64,000 nt of DNA from Corynebacterium poyangense. Its GTDB lineage: Bacteria > Actinomycetota > Actinomycetes > Mycobacteriales > Mycobacteriaceae. Positions within the stretch are counted from its first letter, which is position 1. The number at the start of each line of letters is the position of its first letter. The stretch lies in NCBI RefSeq assembly GCF_014522205.1, contig NZ_CP046884.1:2418001-2482000 (forward strand), in the 5' to 3' direction. The translations under genes were made by a program, and so were the position numbers. The notes under the pieces are model-generated. The model was not told the DNA's origin. It was given only the letters and a program-made list of their open reading frames with translations, and searched no databases. This document shows, piece after piece, positions 54,953 to 63,805 of this stretch.

Positions 54953-55449
54953 GCTATTTGCCTCTCTATCTTCCGGGTTAGCTCTGCACCGGCAGCGCCT
55001 AACAGCGCCCCCGCGGTGACATCAGTGGGATAGTGAACTCCCAGCACCATACGCGAGCACATCATGATCGGCACAACTGACAGCGGCCAAGCAGAGTTCA
55101 TCATCCGCGACAAAAACACCATGGCGGCAGTAGTAGACGTCGCATGTGACGAAGGAAAGCTCAGCTGAGAAGGAGTTTTTACCCCGATCTTGATCCGCGG
55201 ATCATGAGGCCGAGGTCGGCGAACAATTCTTTTGATCACAACTGAGGCTGCGTGGGTTCCTAAGGCAGCCGCCCCGAGCCCTAACCACTCTTTCCGTCGC
55301 TGAGGTTCGACGCACGCCCCGACCCCAGCCAGCCCCAACCAGCCGGCAGAATGTTCCCCCATAAAACTCAAAGCTCGAGCCCCAGATAACACCCCAGGGA
55401 TGTGGGCAGTTGCTTTTTGGAGCCGCACTAATAGATCAGACTCATTCAT
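54949..55449 (-). CDS. PAP2-family phosphatase (Rv3807c-like)
   Basis: A 166-residue membrane phosphatase with the three PAP2 motifs: IKRIVRRPRPHD, FPSSHATSTTA and RMVLGVHYPTDVTAG. Placed between glfT2 and ubiA, it is the candidate for dephosphorylating decaprenylphosphoryl-5-phosphoribose to the ribose form before epimerisation to the arabinose donor. It overlaps glfT2 by eight bases and ubiA by four. Function is inferred from position; the fold is certain. Confidence 0.92.
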   Translation of the reverse strand: MNESDLLVRLQKATAHIPGVLSGARALSFMGEHSAGWLGLAGVGACVEPQRRKEWLGLGAAALGTHAASVVIKRIVRRPRPHDPRIKIGVKTPSQLSFPSSHATSTTAAMVFLSRMMNSAWPLSVVPIMMCSRMVLGVHYPTDVTAGALLGAAGAELTRKIERQIA

Positions 55450-57400
55450 TAAAGACCTTCTCCCAAGATTCCCGTGAACTTAGTTCCGGGCGTGCTGCCC
55501 GATAGCGTTCCCGCATCTCATCAAAACGTTCAGCAATCTCTTTTTGTAACTGCCAAGTTTCTTTGAGCAACTTCTTGGCTAACTCGCGATCCCGTTTCCG
55601 GAAGACCACGCCATTATTACCAGCGGTGGTAACCGTTGCAGAATCTAGGCGCGAGAGAGAGAACCATCGTGCTTGATCTGGGGTGAGGTTTACTTGGGGG
55701 CAGTCATGGTGTTCCGCTTTCGCTTCAGTGAATGAATGCTTCAGCCCTTTATACAGCCAACGCAGCTTCTTCACTTTCGCTAGCCGACCACCAATATCCT
55801 GGAGCGGAACCCCTGGGGCACCGCTAGCAGCGGGCAGTTGCGCAGCAGATGGCAGCACTTGGGCGTCGGAATATTCCTTGCGGATAGCGTTAATCCGGGG
55901 CAACGAGCTTTCCAAGATGTCAAAGAGATGCTCCGGGCCGGCGAGGAAATCTCGCATGGACTCAAGTTGGATAGCCAGGGTGGAATACTCCATGCACATG
56001 AGGTGCTTGAAGGTAGATTTCCGCAGGTTGGCGATGATTCCCTGAACTGGGCCATCATGGTACATGGCCGCAACGATCAACCGATTCCGCAGGTGGAAAT
56101 AGGCTTGCCAATCAATTGCATCATCCTTATCCGCCCACGCCATATGCCAAATCGCTACCCCTGGCCAGGTGACTGTGGGAAAACCTGCTTGCTTGCCGCG
56201 GAGAGAATACTCGGTGTCATCCCACTTAATAAATAGCGGTAAAGGCAAACCAATAGCGTCACAGACTACCCGGGGGAATAAGCACATCCACCATCCATTG
56301 AAGTCCACGTCTATTCGGCGGTGTAAGTCCCGGGAGGTCTTAGCAGCCCATTGTTCTTTGCTATAGCCGCGGGGGCAGGGGCCTGGGTCTTGGCAATCGC
56401 TGAGGGGATGTTCCGCAAAGTCATGGTCATAGTGGACGTAGGGTGCAGGAGACCACATAAACGTCCGAGGATCGACGATTTCTCCCATCGTGCGTAGCTG
56501 GGCGCGTTCCTGCAGGTTGAGCATTTGTCCGCCCAGGATGAAAGGTGACCGGGCGTATCGAGCAATTTGAACGGAACGCAAGATCGATTCCGGCTCAATA
56601 ACGATGTCATCATCCATGTAGAGGGTATAGGGAGAGTCCCCCACGTTGGTGAGGGATTCAAACATAATCCGAGAATACCCGCCGGAACCGCCCAGGTTTC
56701 CTTGTCGGAATTCATGGAATCGCTCTCCGAAATGTTCTACGACCTCGTGATAGCCGGGCTCATCGGCGGGGTGTTGGGTGCCCTGGTCAGGGAGGATCAC
56801 TGCCTCAATAATCTGATCCACCTCAGGATCACTTGCTAAAGCTTGAAGCGCATTGACGGCATCGCGGGGGCGGTTAAAGGTCGGGATTCCCACTGTGACC
56901 CCGGCGCGAAATGGTCCCACCTGGGAGCCGTCTGGCATCGTTTGTGCCTGGGGCTGGCACGGAGCGTACCACCCACCACTGATCCGAAGTTCCGTTTCCG
57001 CGACGGCATCAAACCATAACCATCCGCCATCCTCAAAATGCGTTAAGGAGATCTCAATAGCCACTTCCCCTGATTGCGTAGCCGCGCTGGCAACATGAAC
57101 CCTGGTCCCGTTGACCTTAGAGCGATAAACCTCAATGCTTCCTGCTCCCCTGGTCTGGAGATAAAGAATGACGGAATCTAGCTGAGACCAGCGTCGCCAA
57201 TAGGAAGCCGGAAAGGCATTGAAGTAGGTTTCAAAGCTTGCCTCGGTACCAGCAGGAAGGGTTAAAGTACCGCGATCTTCCCACCGAAGCCGAACCGTAT
57301 TGTGCTCTGCTTCGTGGAGATAAAGCATCCGCACATCATGAGGTTCACCATGTCTAGGTAAGAGCAATCGCTGTAACCGCTCTACTGGCTGGTTACTCAT
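55442..57400 (-). CDS. glfT2: Galactofuranosyltransferase GlfT2
   Basis: A 652-residue GT2 polymerase with an N-terminal beta domain, a GT-A core and a helical C-terminus. Motifs include GVTVGIPTFNRPRDAV (UDP binding), YTLYMDDDIVIEPES (the DDD metal site) and FIKWDDTEYSLRGKQ (catalytic WDD). It extends the galactan of arabinogalactan with alternating linkages from UDP-galactofuranose. ATG 57400 is chosen because GGAGG lies ten bases upstream; ATG 57433 would add eleven residues. The glf mutase gene often found upstream is not in this window. Confidence 0.96.
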   Translation of the reverse strand: MSNQPVERLQRLLLPRHGEPHDVRMLYLHEAEHNTVRLRWEDRGTLTLPAGTEASFETYFNAFPASYWRRWSQLDSVILYLQTRGAGSIEVYRSKVNGTRVHVASAATQSGEVAIEISLTHFEDGGWLWFDAVAETELRISGGWYAPCQPQAQTMPDGSQVGPFRAGVTVGIPTFNRPRDAVNALQALASDPEVDQIIEAVILPDQGTQHPADEPGYHEVVEHFGERFHEFRQGNLGGSGGYSRIMFESLTNVGDSPYTLYMDDDIVIEPESILRSVQIARYARSPFILGGQMLNLQERAQLRTMGEIVDPRTFMWSPAPYVHYDHDFAEHPLSDCQDPGPCPRGYSKEQWAAKTSRDLHRRIDVDFNGWWMCLFPRVVCDAIGLPLPLFIKWDDTEYSLRGKQAGFPTVTWPGVAIWHMAWADKDDAIDWQAYFHLRNRLIVAAMYHDGPVQGIIANLRKSTFKHLMCMEYSTLAIQLESMRDFLAGPEHLFDILESSLPRINAIRKEYSDAQVLPSAAQLPAASGAPGVPLQDIGGRLAKVKKLRWLYKGLKHSFTEAKAEHHDCPQVNLTPDQARWFSLSRLDSATVTTAGNNGVVFRKRDRELAKKLLKETWQLQKEIAERFDEMRERYRAARPELSSRESWEKVFNE

Positions 57401-57477
57401 TCTTTTAAGGCCTCCGTTGGAGATCGGGGACATTTTCTACGCGCACCAGCGTAGTCGAATATCCTGGCAGCTCCCTT

Positions 57478-57668
57478 ATGGCACAACCAAAATCACAGAA
57501 GAACAGTCACGGCTCACGGCACCGCTAAGCGTGAAGCTGATACGTCGATTCTCCCGTGGCTTAGCCATCAGAAGCTGAAGAAAGCCGCCGGACAAAACCT
57601 CTCCTTCGCCCTATCTGAGTTGAGAATTTATGCAGCTAACAGTGCACATGATGAACTTCGGGCGGCAG
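57478..57668 (+). other. Short coding-like remnant between glfT2 and the ABC operon
   Basis: ATG 57478 opens a 16-codon peptide (MAQPKSQKNSHG) ending at TAA 57526. In another frame translation continues as TAKREADTSILPWLSHQKLK and then LSFALSELRIYAANS. The two parts read like one basic, then helical, protein joined by a frameshift. I recognise no family and cannot exclude chance; it is listed because the gap otherwise has no gene. Confidence 0.3.
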
Positions 57669-58367
57669 CTAGAAAGACGTCGACATAACCATTTCTTCCC
57701 CCGGAATCAATGTTCCATCGCGCAGGTGATACTGACGATCTGCCCGCGCAGCTTCAGCTCGATCATGAGTAACCAGAACGGTGGCTATCTGATATTGGTG
57801 AGTTACGTCACGAAGGATAGAAATAATCTGATGGGAAAGCTGACTATCTAATGCCGCGGTAGGCTCATCAGCGATCAGGATGCTGGGCTGAGCAGCCAAG
57901 GCCCGAGCAATAGCTACACGTTGGCGTTGCCCTCCAGAGAGTCGTTGTACTGGGCGCTGTTCCAGACCCGCTAAACCAACATTGTCTAAAAGTTCCTGTA
58001 TTCGGCCTTGCGGTATGGGCTTCCCCTGAATTTTCCCCACCAGTTCTAGTTGTTCAGCGACCTTCAACGAGGGGATGAGATTAGGAGTCTGAAACACCAT
58101 CCCCATGGTGTTCCTCCGCCACCGGGTCCGGTTTTCTTCATCCGACGGCAGAACTTCTCCGCGGATGAATACTTCCCCTTCGGTGGGAACCGTCAGTCCC
58201 GCAATAACCGACAGCACACTCGATTTTCCAGATCCGGATTCTCCAGTAATTGCCACCATATGTCCGGCAGAGATCTGGAGATTAACGTTCTTCACGGGGG
58301 TGATGTGCCGATCACCATCGGGGTAACTAACAGTAATATTTCTCAGTTCTATCTGTGGTGTTGTCAT
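57669..58367 (-). CDS. ABC transporter ATPase (LolD/HrtA type)
   Basis: A 232-residue cassette with Walker A GESGSGKSSVLSVI, the ENRTRWRRNTMGMVFQ Q-loop typical of MacB/LolD/HrtA ATPases, signature LSGGQRQRVAIARAL, Walker B ILIADEPTAALD and VLVTHDRAEA. It overlaps the upstream permease gene by four bases (ATGA), so the two form one exporter of the FtsX/MacB class. In corynebacteria such a pair divergent from a two-component system resembles hrtBA with chrSA (heme export); that link is an inference from layout. Confidence 0.9.
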   Translation of the reverse strand: MTTPQIELRNITVSYPDGDRHITPVKNVNLQISAGHMVAITGESGSGKSSVLSVIAGLTVPTEGEVFIRGEVLPSDEENRTRWRRNTMGMVFQTPNLIPSLKVAEQLELVGKIQGKPIPQGRIQELLDNVGLAGLEQRPVQRLSGGQRQRVAIARALAAQPSILIADEPTAALDSQLSHQIISILRDVTHQYQIATVLVTHDRAEAARADRQYHLRDGTLIPGEEMVMSTSF

Positions 58368-59332
58368 GACAAACTTGCTCCTAACGCCAATAGCGGATTA
58401 ATAGTGGTTACTCTCCGGGTGGCGAGCCACGCCGCAGCTAATCCCAAAATGCTGGTTCCCACGGCGGGAAGCAGAATGGTCGATAGCCCCAATTGCACTG
58501 GCACCACGGCACTGGCTAGAAGCATCAGACCTGCCGCAGCTATCGTGCCGATGCTAACGCCGATGATGATGGTCAATGCGGCACCCCCGAGCGCATCTTT
58601 GAGGACAAAACTCCGACTAGCCCCGAGACTGCGCATAATTGCTACATCTCGGGTTCGCTGCATTGTCCAGATGCTGAGAAAAGCCACGATGACTAGTGCT
58701 GAGATGGCATAGAGCAAGGCCTGCATGGTGAGTAGAGAACCATGTTCTGAGGAATAAGCGGGTAAGGCTTGAAAAGCTTGACACAAGCTCAAAGCTTGGG
58801 TGCCAGCAATATCGCCGTGATTGCTCGCAACAGGCTCGTCGAGCAGAAGAGCAGTGGGTTGCTGATTGTGAGTTTTTTCTTGCCAGGTAGCAAAATCTGT
58901 CCACACCACCGGCATGTGACTATAGGTTAATTCCTTGTCGTACATTAGCTGCCCGGCGTGGATTTCTCCCTGACCACCGGGAATTACTGTGCCTACAGGC
59001 AAACCAATGTAGGTGACAGCTTCAGAATCAGAGGCGCTTAACCGTCCTTGCCTAATCCCGATGGGAGTAGGTTCGACGCCTACTGCCGCCGCCCACTGTT
59101 CTTGTTGCTGCGGAGTGATCTGGGACGTATCAAACCGGGCAGGAGAACCGTCGTGAACAGCAATAACTATCTGGGCTGGGTTGAGCGCCTCGAGAGCGGA
59201 GGTGTTTTGTTTAGCTAAACCTCCGGTTAGTGCGCTTAAACCCACCAACAGGAAGGTAATGAGGGCGACAGTGCCGCTCATCAATAAAAACCTGCCCTTG
59301 GCATGGAGCATATCTCTCAGGGAAACAAACAT
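58364..59332 (-). CDS. ABC transporter permease (FtsX/HrtB type)
   Basis: About 322 residues. One N-terminal helix (FLLMSGTVALITFLLVGL) is followed by an extracytoplasmic domain of about 190 residues and three helices in an FtsX domain with the conserved RTRDVAIMRSLGASRSFV loop. The opening MFVSLRDMLHAKGRF is typical of HrtB-like permeases and supports ATG 59332; upstream in-frame starts at 59368 and 59395 (TTG) exist, and none has a strong ribosome site. It diverges from the sensor kinase with a 112-base gap. Confidence 0.85.
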   Translation of the reverse strand: MFVSLRDMLHAKGRFLLMSGTVALITFLLVGLSALTGGLAKQNTSALEALNPAQIVIAVHDGSPARFDTSQITPQQQEQWAAAVGVEPTPIGIRQGRLSASDSEAVTYIGLPVGTVIPGGQGEIHAGQLMYDKELTYSHMPVVWTDFATWQEKTHNQQPTALLLDEPVASNHGDIAGTQALSLCQAFQALPAYSSEHGSLLTMQALLYAISALVIVAFLSIWTMQRTRDVAIMRSLGASRSFVLKDALGGAALTIIIGVSIGTIAAAGLMLLASAVVPVQLGLSTILLPAVGTSILGLAAAWLATRRVTTINPLLALGASLS

Positions 59333-59444
59333 GGTGTTAGTTTCGCTGCTGCTGGGGTGGGAAAACATCAGTTTCTTGGCTGGTTCTGGAATCAACCACC
59401 TGGTTGATGCCTCCCACCACCCCCGGCTTCTACGCTAGTGCAGT

Positions 59445-60599
59445 GTGAACCCCGCTGTATTCCATTCTTCGCCATTGGCCCAAGGGCTGCGGTGGCTTCG
59501 CCTGGTACTGCACCTTATGGTGGCGCTGCTCCTTGGCGTAGGGGTGATATCTTCGCCTCACCCCACCGCTGCACTTCTGCTACTCACCGCCAGTAGTTTT
59601 GGATTGTGCTACGTCCTAGGAACCGGCTGGGAACGACGCTTTGCACTAGGGCTAAGCCGCAAAGATTTTTCTCGCTTCGCTACTCTCTGGGCGGCGATCA
59701 TCCTCGCACTATGGGTACTTTTGGTGTACCTCAGCCCCAGCTTCAGTTGGCTGCTTTTCCCCCTCGTCTTTATCCTTCTCCAGGTTTTTGGCACCCGCCT
59801 CGGACTACTCGCCATCCTCGCCAGCTGGGGGTGGATCACCCTCGGACCTCACCCAGCCACCACCGCGGGAGCCGCGCTCGGCCCCGGAATAGGTGTGGTC
59901 ACAGCCGTAGGTGCATTTTATATTTACCGGATCTTGCTCCACGAAACTGAGGAGCTACGCCGCACTCGCTCGCAACTGCTCGCAGCCGAAAAACGAGCCG
60001 GGCAGCTTGCAGAAAGGGAGCGACTCTCCCATGAAATTCATGACACCCTCGCCCAGGGGTTTAGTTCCATTGTGTTGTTATCTCGGGCTGCGCACCATAG
60101 CGCCGACCCCAGTGAACAACTCAACACTATTCATGACGTTGCCCAAAGCAATTTAGCGGAAGCCAGAGCACTAGTTGCTTCTCTTTCCCAGGAAAGAATG
60201 TCCCTACCGCAGCTCCTCGAACAATTAGTAGAACGGACCCGACGCCAGGAAAAGGCCTTGGATAACGCAGTGCAGATTAGGTTTGTTGTGGAGGGATCGG
60301 GCGTCGAACCTTCCCCAAAAGTGAGCGATGCCCTGTACCGAGTTGCCCAAGAGGCACTCGCCAATGCGGTGCGCTACGCCGACGCTCAACGTATCCAAGT
60401 AGCCCTTACCTACTGGCCGGAACAAGTGGCGCTGGACATCCGCGATGATGGCAAAGGTGGCGCCCAGGAAGGAGCAGGCTTTGGGATCTCTGGGATGCGC
60501 GCTCGACTCAACGAGGTGGGCGGTGTTTTAGAGGTGGTAAGTGAGGCCGAAACTGGCACAATTATTAGCGCTCAAGTGTCAACCAAGGAGGCCGCGTGA
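59445..60599 (+). CDS. Two-component sensor histidine kinase (HisKA_3 type)
   Basis: A 384-residue kinase. About six N-terminal helices (residues 15-165) form a compact membrane sensor with little extracytoplasmic sequence, as in heme- or antibiotic-sensing kinases. The phospho-acceptor is in LSHEIHDTLAQGFSSIVLLSRA; the ATPase domain has VAQEALANAVRYADA (N box) and IRDDGKGGAQEGAGFGISGM (D and G boxes). Start GTG 59445. It overlaps its response regulator by four bases (GTGA). ChrS-like by layout only; the signal is unknown. Confidence 0.9.
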   Translation: MNPAVFHSSPLAQGLRWLRLVLHLMVALLLGVGVISSPHPTAALLLLTASSFGLCYVLGTGWERRFALGLSRKDFSRFATLWAAIILALWVLLVYLSPSFSWLLFPLVFILLQVFGTRLGLLAILASWGWITLGPHPATTAGAALGPGIGVVTAVGAFYIYRILLHETEELRRTRSQLLAAEKRAGQLAERERLSHEIHDTLAQGFSSIVLLSRAAHHSADPSEQLNTIHDVAQSNLAEARALVASLSQERMSLPQLLEQLVERTRRQEKALDNAVQIRFVVEGSGVEPSPKVSDALYRVAQEALANAVRYADAQRIQVALTYWPEQVALDIRDDGKGGAQEGAGFGISGMRARLNEVGGVLEVVSEAETGTIISAQVSTKEAA

Positions 60600-61222
60600 T
60601 CCGTGTGATGCTAGTAGATGACCACCCGGTTGTTCGGGCTGGACTTCGTGCCATCTTAAATGCCTTCCCCGATATTGACGTGGCATGGGAAGGCGCTAAT
60701 GGGCAGGATGCGATCACCACAGTCCGCGCCCATCCCGGAGACATTGATGTCGTGGTGATGGATCTTCAGATGCCCGGCGTGGATGGGATCTCCGCCACCG
60801 CAACCTTATCGGAATTATCCGGCCCCCCAGTCTTAGTGCTGACCACCTATGACACCCAGTCTGACATTGTCGCCGCGATCCGCGCCGGGGCGTTGGGATA
60901 TTTACTCAAAGATGCCCCAGAAGAGGTGTTGCATCAAGCTGTTCTAGACACTGCAGCGCGGAAAAGAACTCTGTCTGCCGAGGTGGCTCAAGCCCTAGCT
61001 ACCCAGCTCAGCTTTCCTGATGAAGCACTGTCCCAACGAGAAATTGAGATCCTGACCCTAGTAGCAACCGGCGCCAGCAATAAAGACATCGCTGCCGATC
61101 TTTTTATTTCGCTCGCAACAGTCAAAACCCACCTCATCCATATCTATCGAAAACTGCGAGTAGACAACAGGACAGCAGCAGTCAATGAAGCACGACGTCG
61201 AGGAGTCCTCCACCAACGCTGA
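60596..61222 (+). CDS. NarL/LuxR-family response regulator
   Basis: A 208-residue regulator with a receiver domain (MLVDDHPVVRAGLRAI; phospho-acceptor Asp in VVMDLQMPG; Lys in YLLKDAPEE) and a LuxR-type helix-turn-helix (LSQREIEILTLVATGASNKD, then SLATVKTHLIHIYRKL). It is the partner of the kinase it overlaps and probably activates the divergent ABC exporter genes. Length and architecture match ChrA-type regulators. Confidence 0.92.
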   Translation: MIRVMLVDDHPVVRAGLRAILNAFPDIDVAWEGANGQDAITTVRAHPGDIDVVVMDLQMPGVDGISATATLSELSGPPVLVLTTYDTQSDIVAAIRAGALGYLLKDAPEEVLHQAVLDTAARKRTLSAEVAQALATQLSFPDEALSQREIEILTLVATGASNKDIAADLFISLATVKTHLIHIYRKLRVDNRTAAVNEARRRGVLHQR

Positions 61223-62027
61223 CCCACGCCTTCGCTCAGTAAAGATTACTGACCAATTTCGGCAGAGCTAAAGCTAACACCTAAGGATGTAGCCGTTCTT
61301 CATGACAGAGGGTCCCTTTGATGATGCGTGTCGCGGAGCCGCGATTCCGTGGTGGAATCCGAAACACCAGATCAGATGACGCTACATGATTCGGCAATAC
61401 TGCTGTCGAAGACTCCTAGTTCGCTCTCCTTGGCACAGCAGTGCCTTCCGATAATCGGATTTTGGTGAGATTAGGTAGTCGCCGATGTCCATCGGTCTGT
61501 ATCGCGGGTTCACGTACTAATTCAGCTTCCCATCGCAGTCTAACCGAGTTCGCATGAGATCGGCTTAATAGCCAATTTGACGCAGACTCCCCTTCTGATG
61601 TGCAAGGTAAGTGAATCTTCAGGAAGAAAAACCTCAGCAACTCTCTTAAAAATCTTGTGGCATCGCCTGGTGTCAAATTACCGGTGCCCCAGCATGGATC
61701 AGTGCTTCGACCAAGCAAGCCATCAGCGACAAAGAAACTCCAAAAGTCTATCTATGATCATCTCGACTGAGACGTCCGAAGTGTTAACCACAACATTCCT
61801 GATGCCACAAGATATCCGGAATTTTTGCTAGGTCATCTCAATGCATGTGCAGTACCGGGATACATTCTCCACAGCTAGATTCGTCTTTTCAAAATCCCCT
61901 ACAAGACCTTTAGGATCTATACCTCCTATATTCAGCCTGTATCCAAATCCTGCAGCTCAATTCAATCGATAGATTATCCACCTTTGCCCAAAAGGTGAGG
62001 GAGTTACACCATCAAAATGGACCTTCC
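61223..62027. other. 805-base gene-poor region
   Basis: A seven-base inverted repeat (TCAGTAA/TTACTGA, 61236-61252) may terminate the two-component transcript. A palindrome GATTCC-N5-GGAATC lies at 61343-61359. A minus-strand frame of 100 codons (61416-61718) exists, but it has no recognisable domain, start signal or neighbour support, so it is not called a gene. The rest shows no coding signal I can support; it may be remnant DNA. Confidence 0.5.
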
Positions 62028-62999
62028 TTACTTAATGGCCACTGGGTTAACTGGGGCACCAGTGCCCGAATGGATTTTGAGTGGAGCTGCGCTGTACAAG
62101 AAGTTCCACTGCCCATCCTTGTGACAGTCATCTGCCAGGGCGTCAAGGGAGAGAATTTCACAGAAGAGGACGCCAAGGTTACGCATAAGTGCCTGATGGA
62201 GCGGCAGACTAGTACCGTTATTTGGGTCGATAGTGACCTCATTGGCGATAATGTCCGTACCTAACACAGGTATTTCCATGTCAGCGAACCATTGAACTAA
62301 CTCAGGCGAGTAGGTTAGCCCGGGTTCGATAAAGGGAGTGGCGTGGAATTTCTCCACATCGCCGTTATAGTACGAACCAATCCAGCCGGTGCGGATAAGT
62401 AGAATATCTCGCTTTTGAATTTCGATGCCCTGCTTTTTGGCTGTCTTGAGAAGATCTTCGAGGCCAAAAGTCTCACCCGGTGCCAGCACTGCTTTATCAC
62501 GGTAGGAAGCAATGTCGATCAGTACGCCTCGCCCGACAACTCCATGCTCCGCGATTGGCATAATAGAGGCTTTTTCCGTCGCCCCGATGGTACTCTCTGC
62601 AGGGTAGCCATTGTAGATCTGATCGCTATGCCAGGCGTGGCCAAGCGCATCAAATTAGGTGGTGCCCTGCAGATACATGACTACTACGTCGTCGGCATAC
62701 TCCGCACCCCCAGGAATTACAGGACCCTTGCCACACGCGAAATGAGAACGATCAATAACGTTAAAACGCTGAGTGGGACGGCGTCCTGGCCACACAGGAT
62801 CTCCAGCGGGATCGGCGATTGGGATGCCAAGGGTGAAGGTTTTTCCCGAGCGGATCGCAGCTTTACCTCTCAGGGCTTCCTGCTCATTCAAGTAGTTAAG
62901 CGACCCAATTTCATCTTCATTTCCCCACTTTCCCCAGTTTTTAGGAGAATCTGCAAGCAATTCAGCAAAATGTGGAGGGGTATTGACGGTGTTATCCAT
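62028..62999 (-). pseudogene. Cyclase-family hydrolase (PF04199-like) with in-frame ochre stop
   Basis: One continuous frame from ATG 62999 (GAGGA six bases upstream) to 62028 encodes a cyclase/kynurenine-formamidase-fold protein of about 323 codons. It is interrupted only by TAA at 62657-62655, exactly in the metal-site region: VVMYLQGTT, stop, FDALGHAWH. A CAA (Gln) codon there would restore it. The downstream part continues VVGRGVLIDIASYRDK, DILLIRTGWIGSYY and NEVTIDPN. Loss seems recent as no other damage is visible. It is 16 bases behind an SDR gene. Confidence 0.82.
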
Positions 63000-63015
63000 G
63001 TAGTTCCTCAGAATA

Positions 63016-63774
63016 TTAGTAGGTAGCACGGCCTCCGGAGAGGTCAAAGACGGCTCCGGTAGAGAAAGAAAGGGAGGGAGAGGCGAGGAAGGCAATCATT
63101 TCTGCAACTTCTGCGGGTTCCCCTACTCTGCCCATAGGGATTCGCTCCAAAAGCTGCTTTTTGGTCTTTTCGTCAAACCATGGTTGGTCAAGCATTCCTG
63201 AACCGATAAGCGCCGGTGCGATGGCGTTGACTAAAACCCCCTTCATGGCAAGTTCTTTCCCTACAGCTTTCGTCATGGCAATTACACCACCTTTCGCTGC
63301 GGCATAAGGGCTAGACAGAGCATGACCTTCCATGCCAGCAGCTGAGGCTGTGTTAACAATCCGTCCGTAGCCTTGTTTGATCATTTCTGGTATAACTGCC
63401 TTGAGCATCAAGAATTGACTAGTCAGGTTGACGTCTATATCTCGGCGCCACGTCTCAAGGTCGATTTCCCATAGAGGAACCATGCCTGAACCCATGCCAG
63501 CGTTATTAATCAGAATGTCTAGGCCACCAAATTCGGACTGGGAAAGCTCCATTGCCCGGGTGGCAAGCGATGGATCGGTGACATCTCCCACCAGAGTGAT
63601 AATTTTTCCTCTTGTGCTGCCGGCCTCTTCAATCAATACTTCAAGAGCTTGTTGATGAAGGTCAACGGCAACGACGTTAACGCCGCTTTCTAGGAACTTG
63701 GTTACAACAGCACTTCCTATACCACCTGCAGCGCCTGTGACGATTGCGGTCTGGCCAGCTATATTGTTTTTCAT
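63016..63774 (-). CDS. Short-chain dehydrogenase/reductase
   Basis: A 252-residue classical SDR. NAD(P) motif TGAAGGIG near residues 12-19, GDVTDPS, the NNAG motif in LDILINNAGMGSGM, and the catalytic Ser, Tyr and Lys in NTASAAGMEGHALSSPYAAAKGG (given here as a positional pattern: Ser near 143, YxxxK near 155-159). The Asp in VVAVDLHQQ after the second strand suggests NAD preference. Start ATG 63774 follows AAAGGA. It lies between another SDR gene and the broken cyclase gene; the substrate is unknown. Confidence 0.9.
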   Translation of the reverse strand: MKNNIAGQTAIVTGAAGGIGSAVVTKFLESGVNVVAVDLHQQALEVLIEEAGSTRGKIITLVGDVTDPSLATRAMELSQSEFGGLDILINNAGMGSGMVPLWEIDLETWRRDIDVNLTSQFLMLKAVIPEMIKQGYGRIVNTASAAGMEGHALSSPYAAAKGGVIAMTKAVGKELAMKGVLVNAIAPALIGSGMLDQPWFDEKTKKQLLERIPMGRVGEPAEVAEMIAFLASPSLSFSTGAVFDLSGGRATY

Positions 63775-63805
63775 TTGTTTCCTTTGAACTTTTAGAACAG
63801 AATTA

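Noticed and set aside
57478..57525. 16-codon frame MAQPKSQKNSHG as a separate small gene
   Set aside because: Poor ribosome site and likely continuation in another frame; treated as part of a remnant, not as an intact peptide gene.
61416..61718. 100-codon minus-strand frame in the gene-poor region
   Set aside because: No domain, no ribosome site and no supporting neighbour; kept only as part of the intergenic description.
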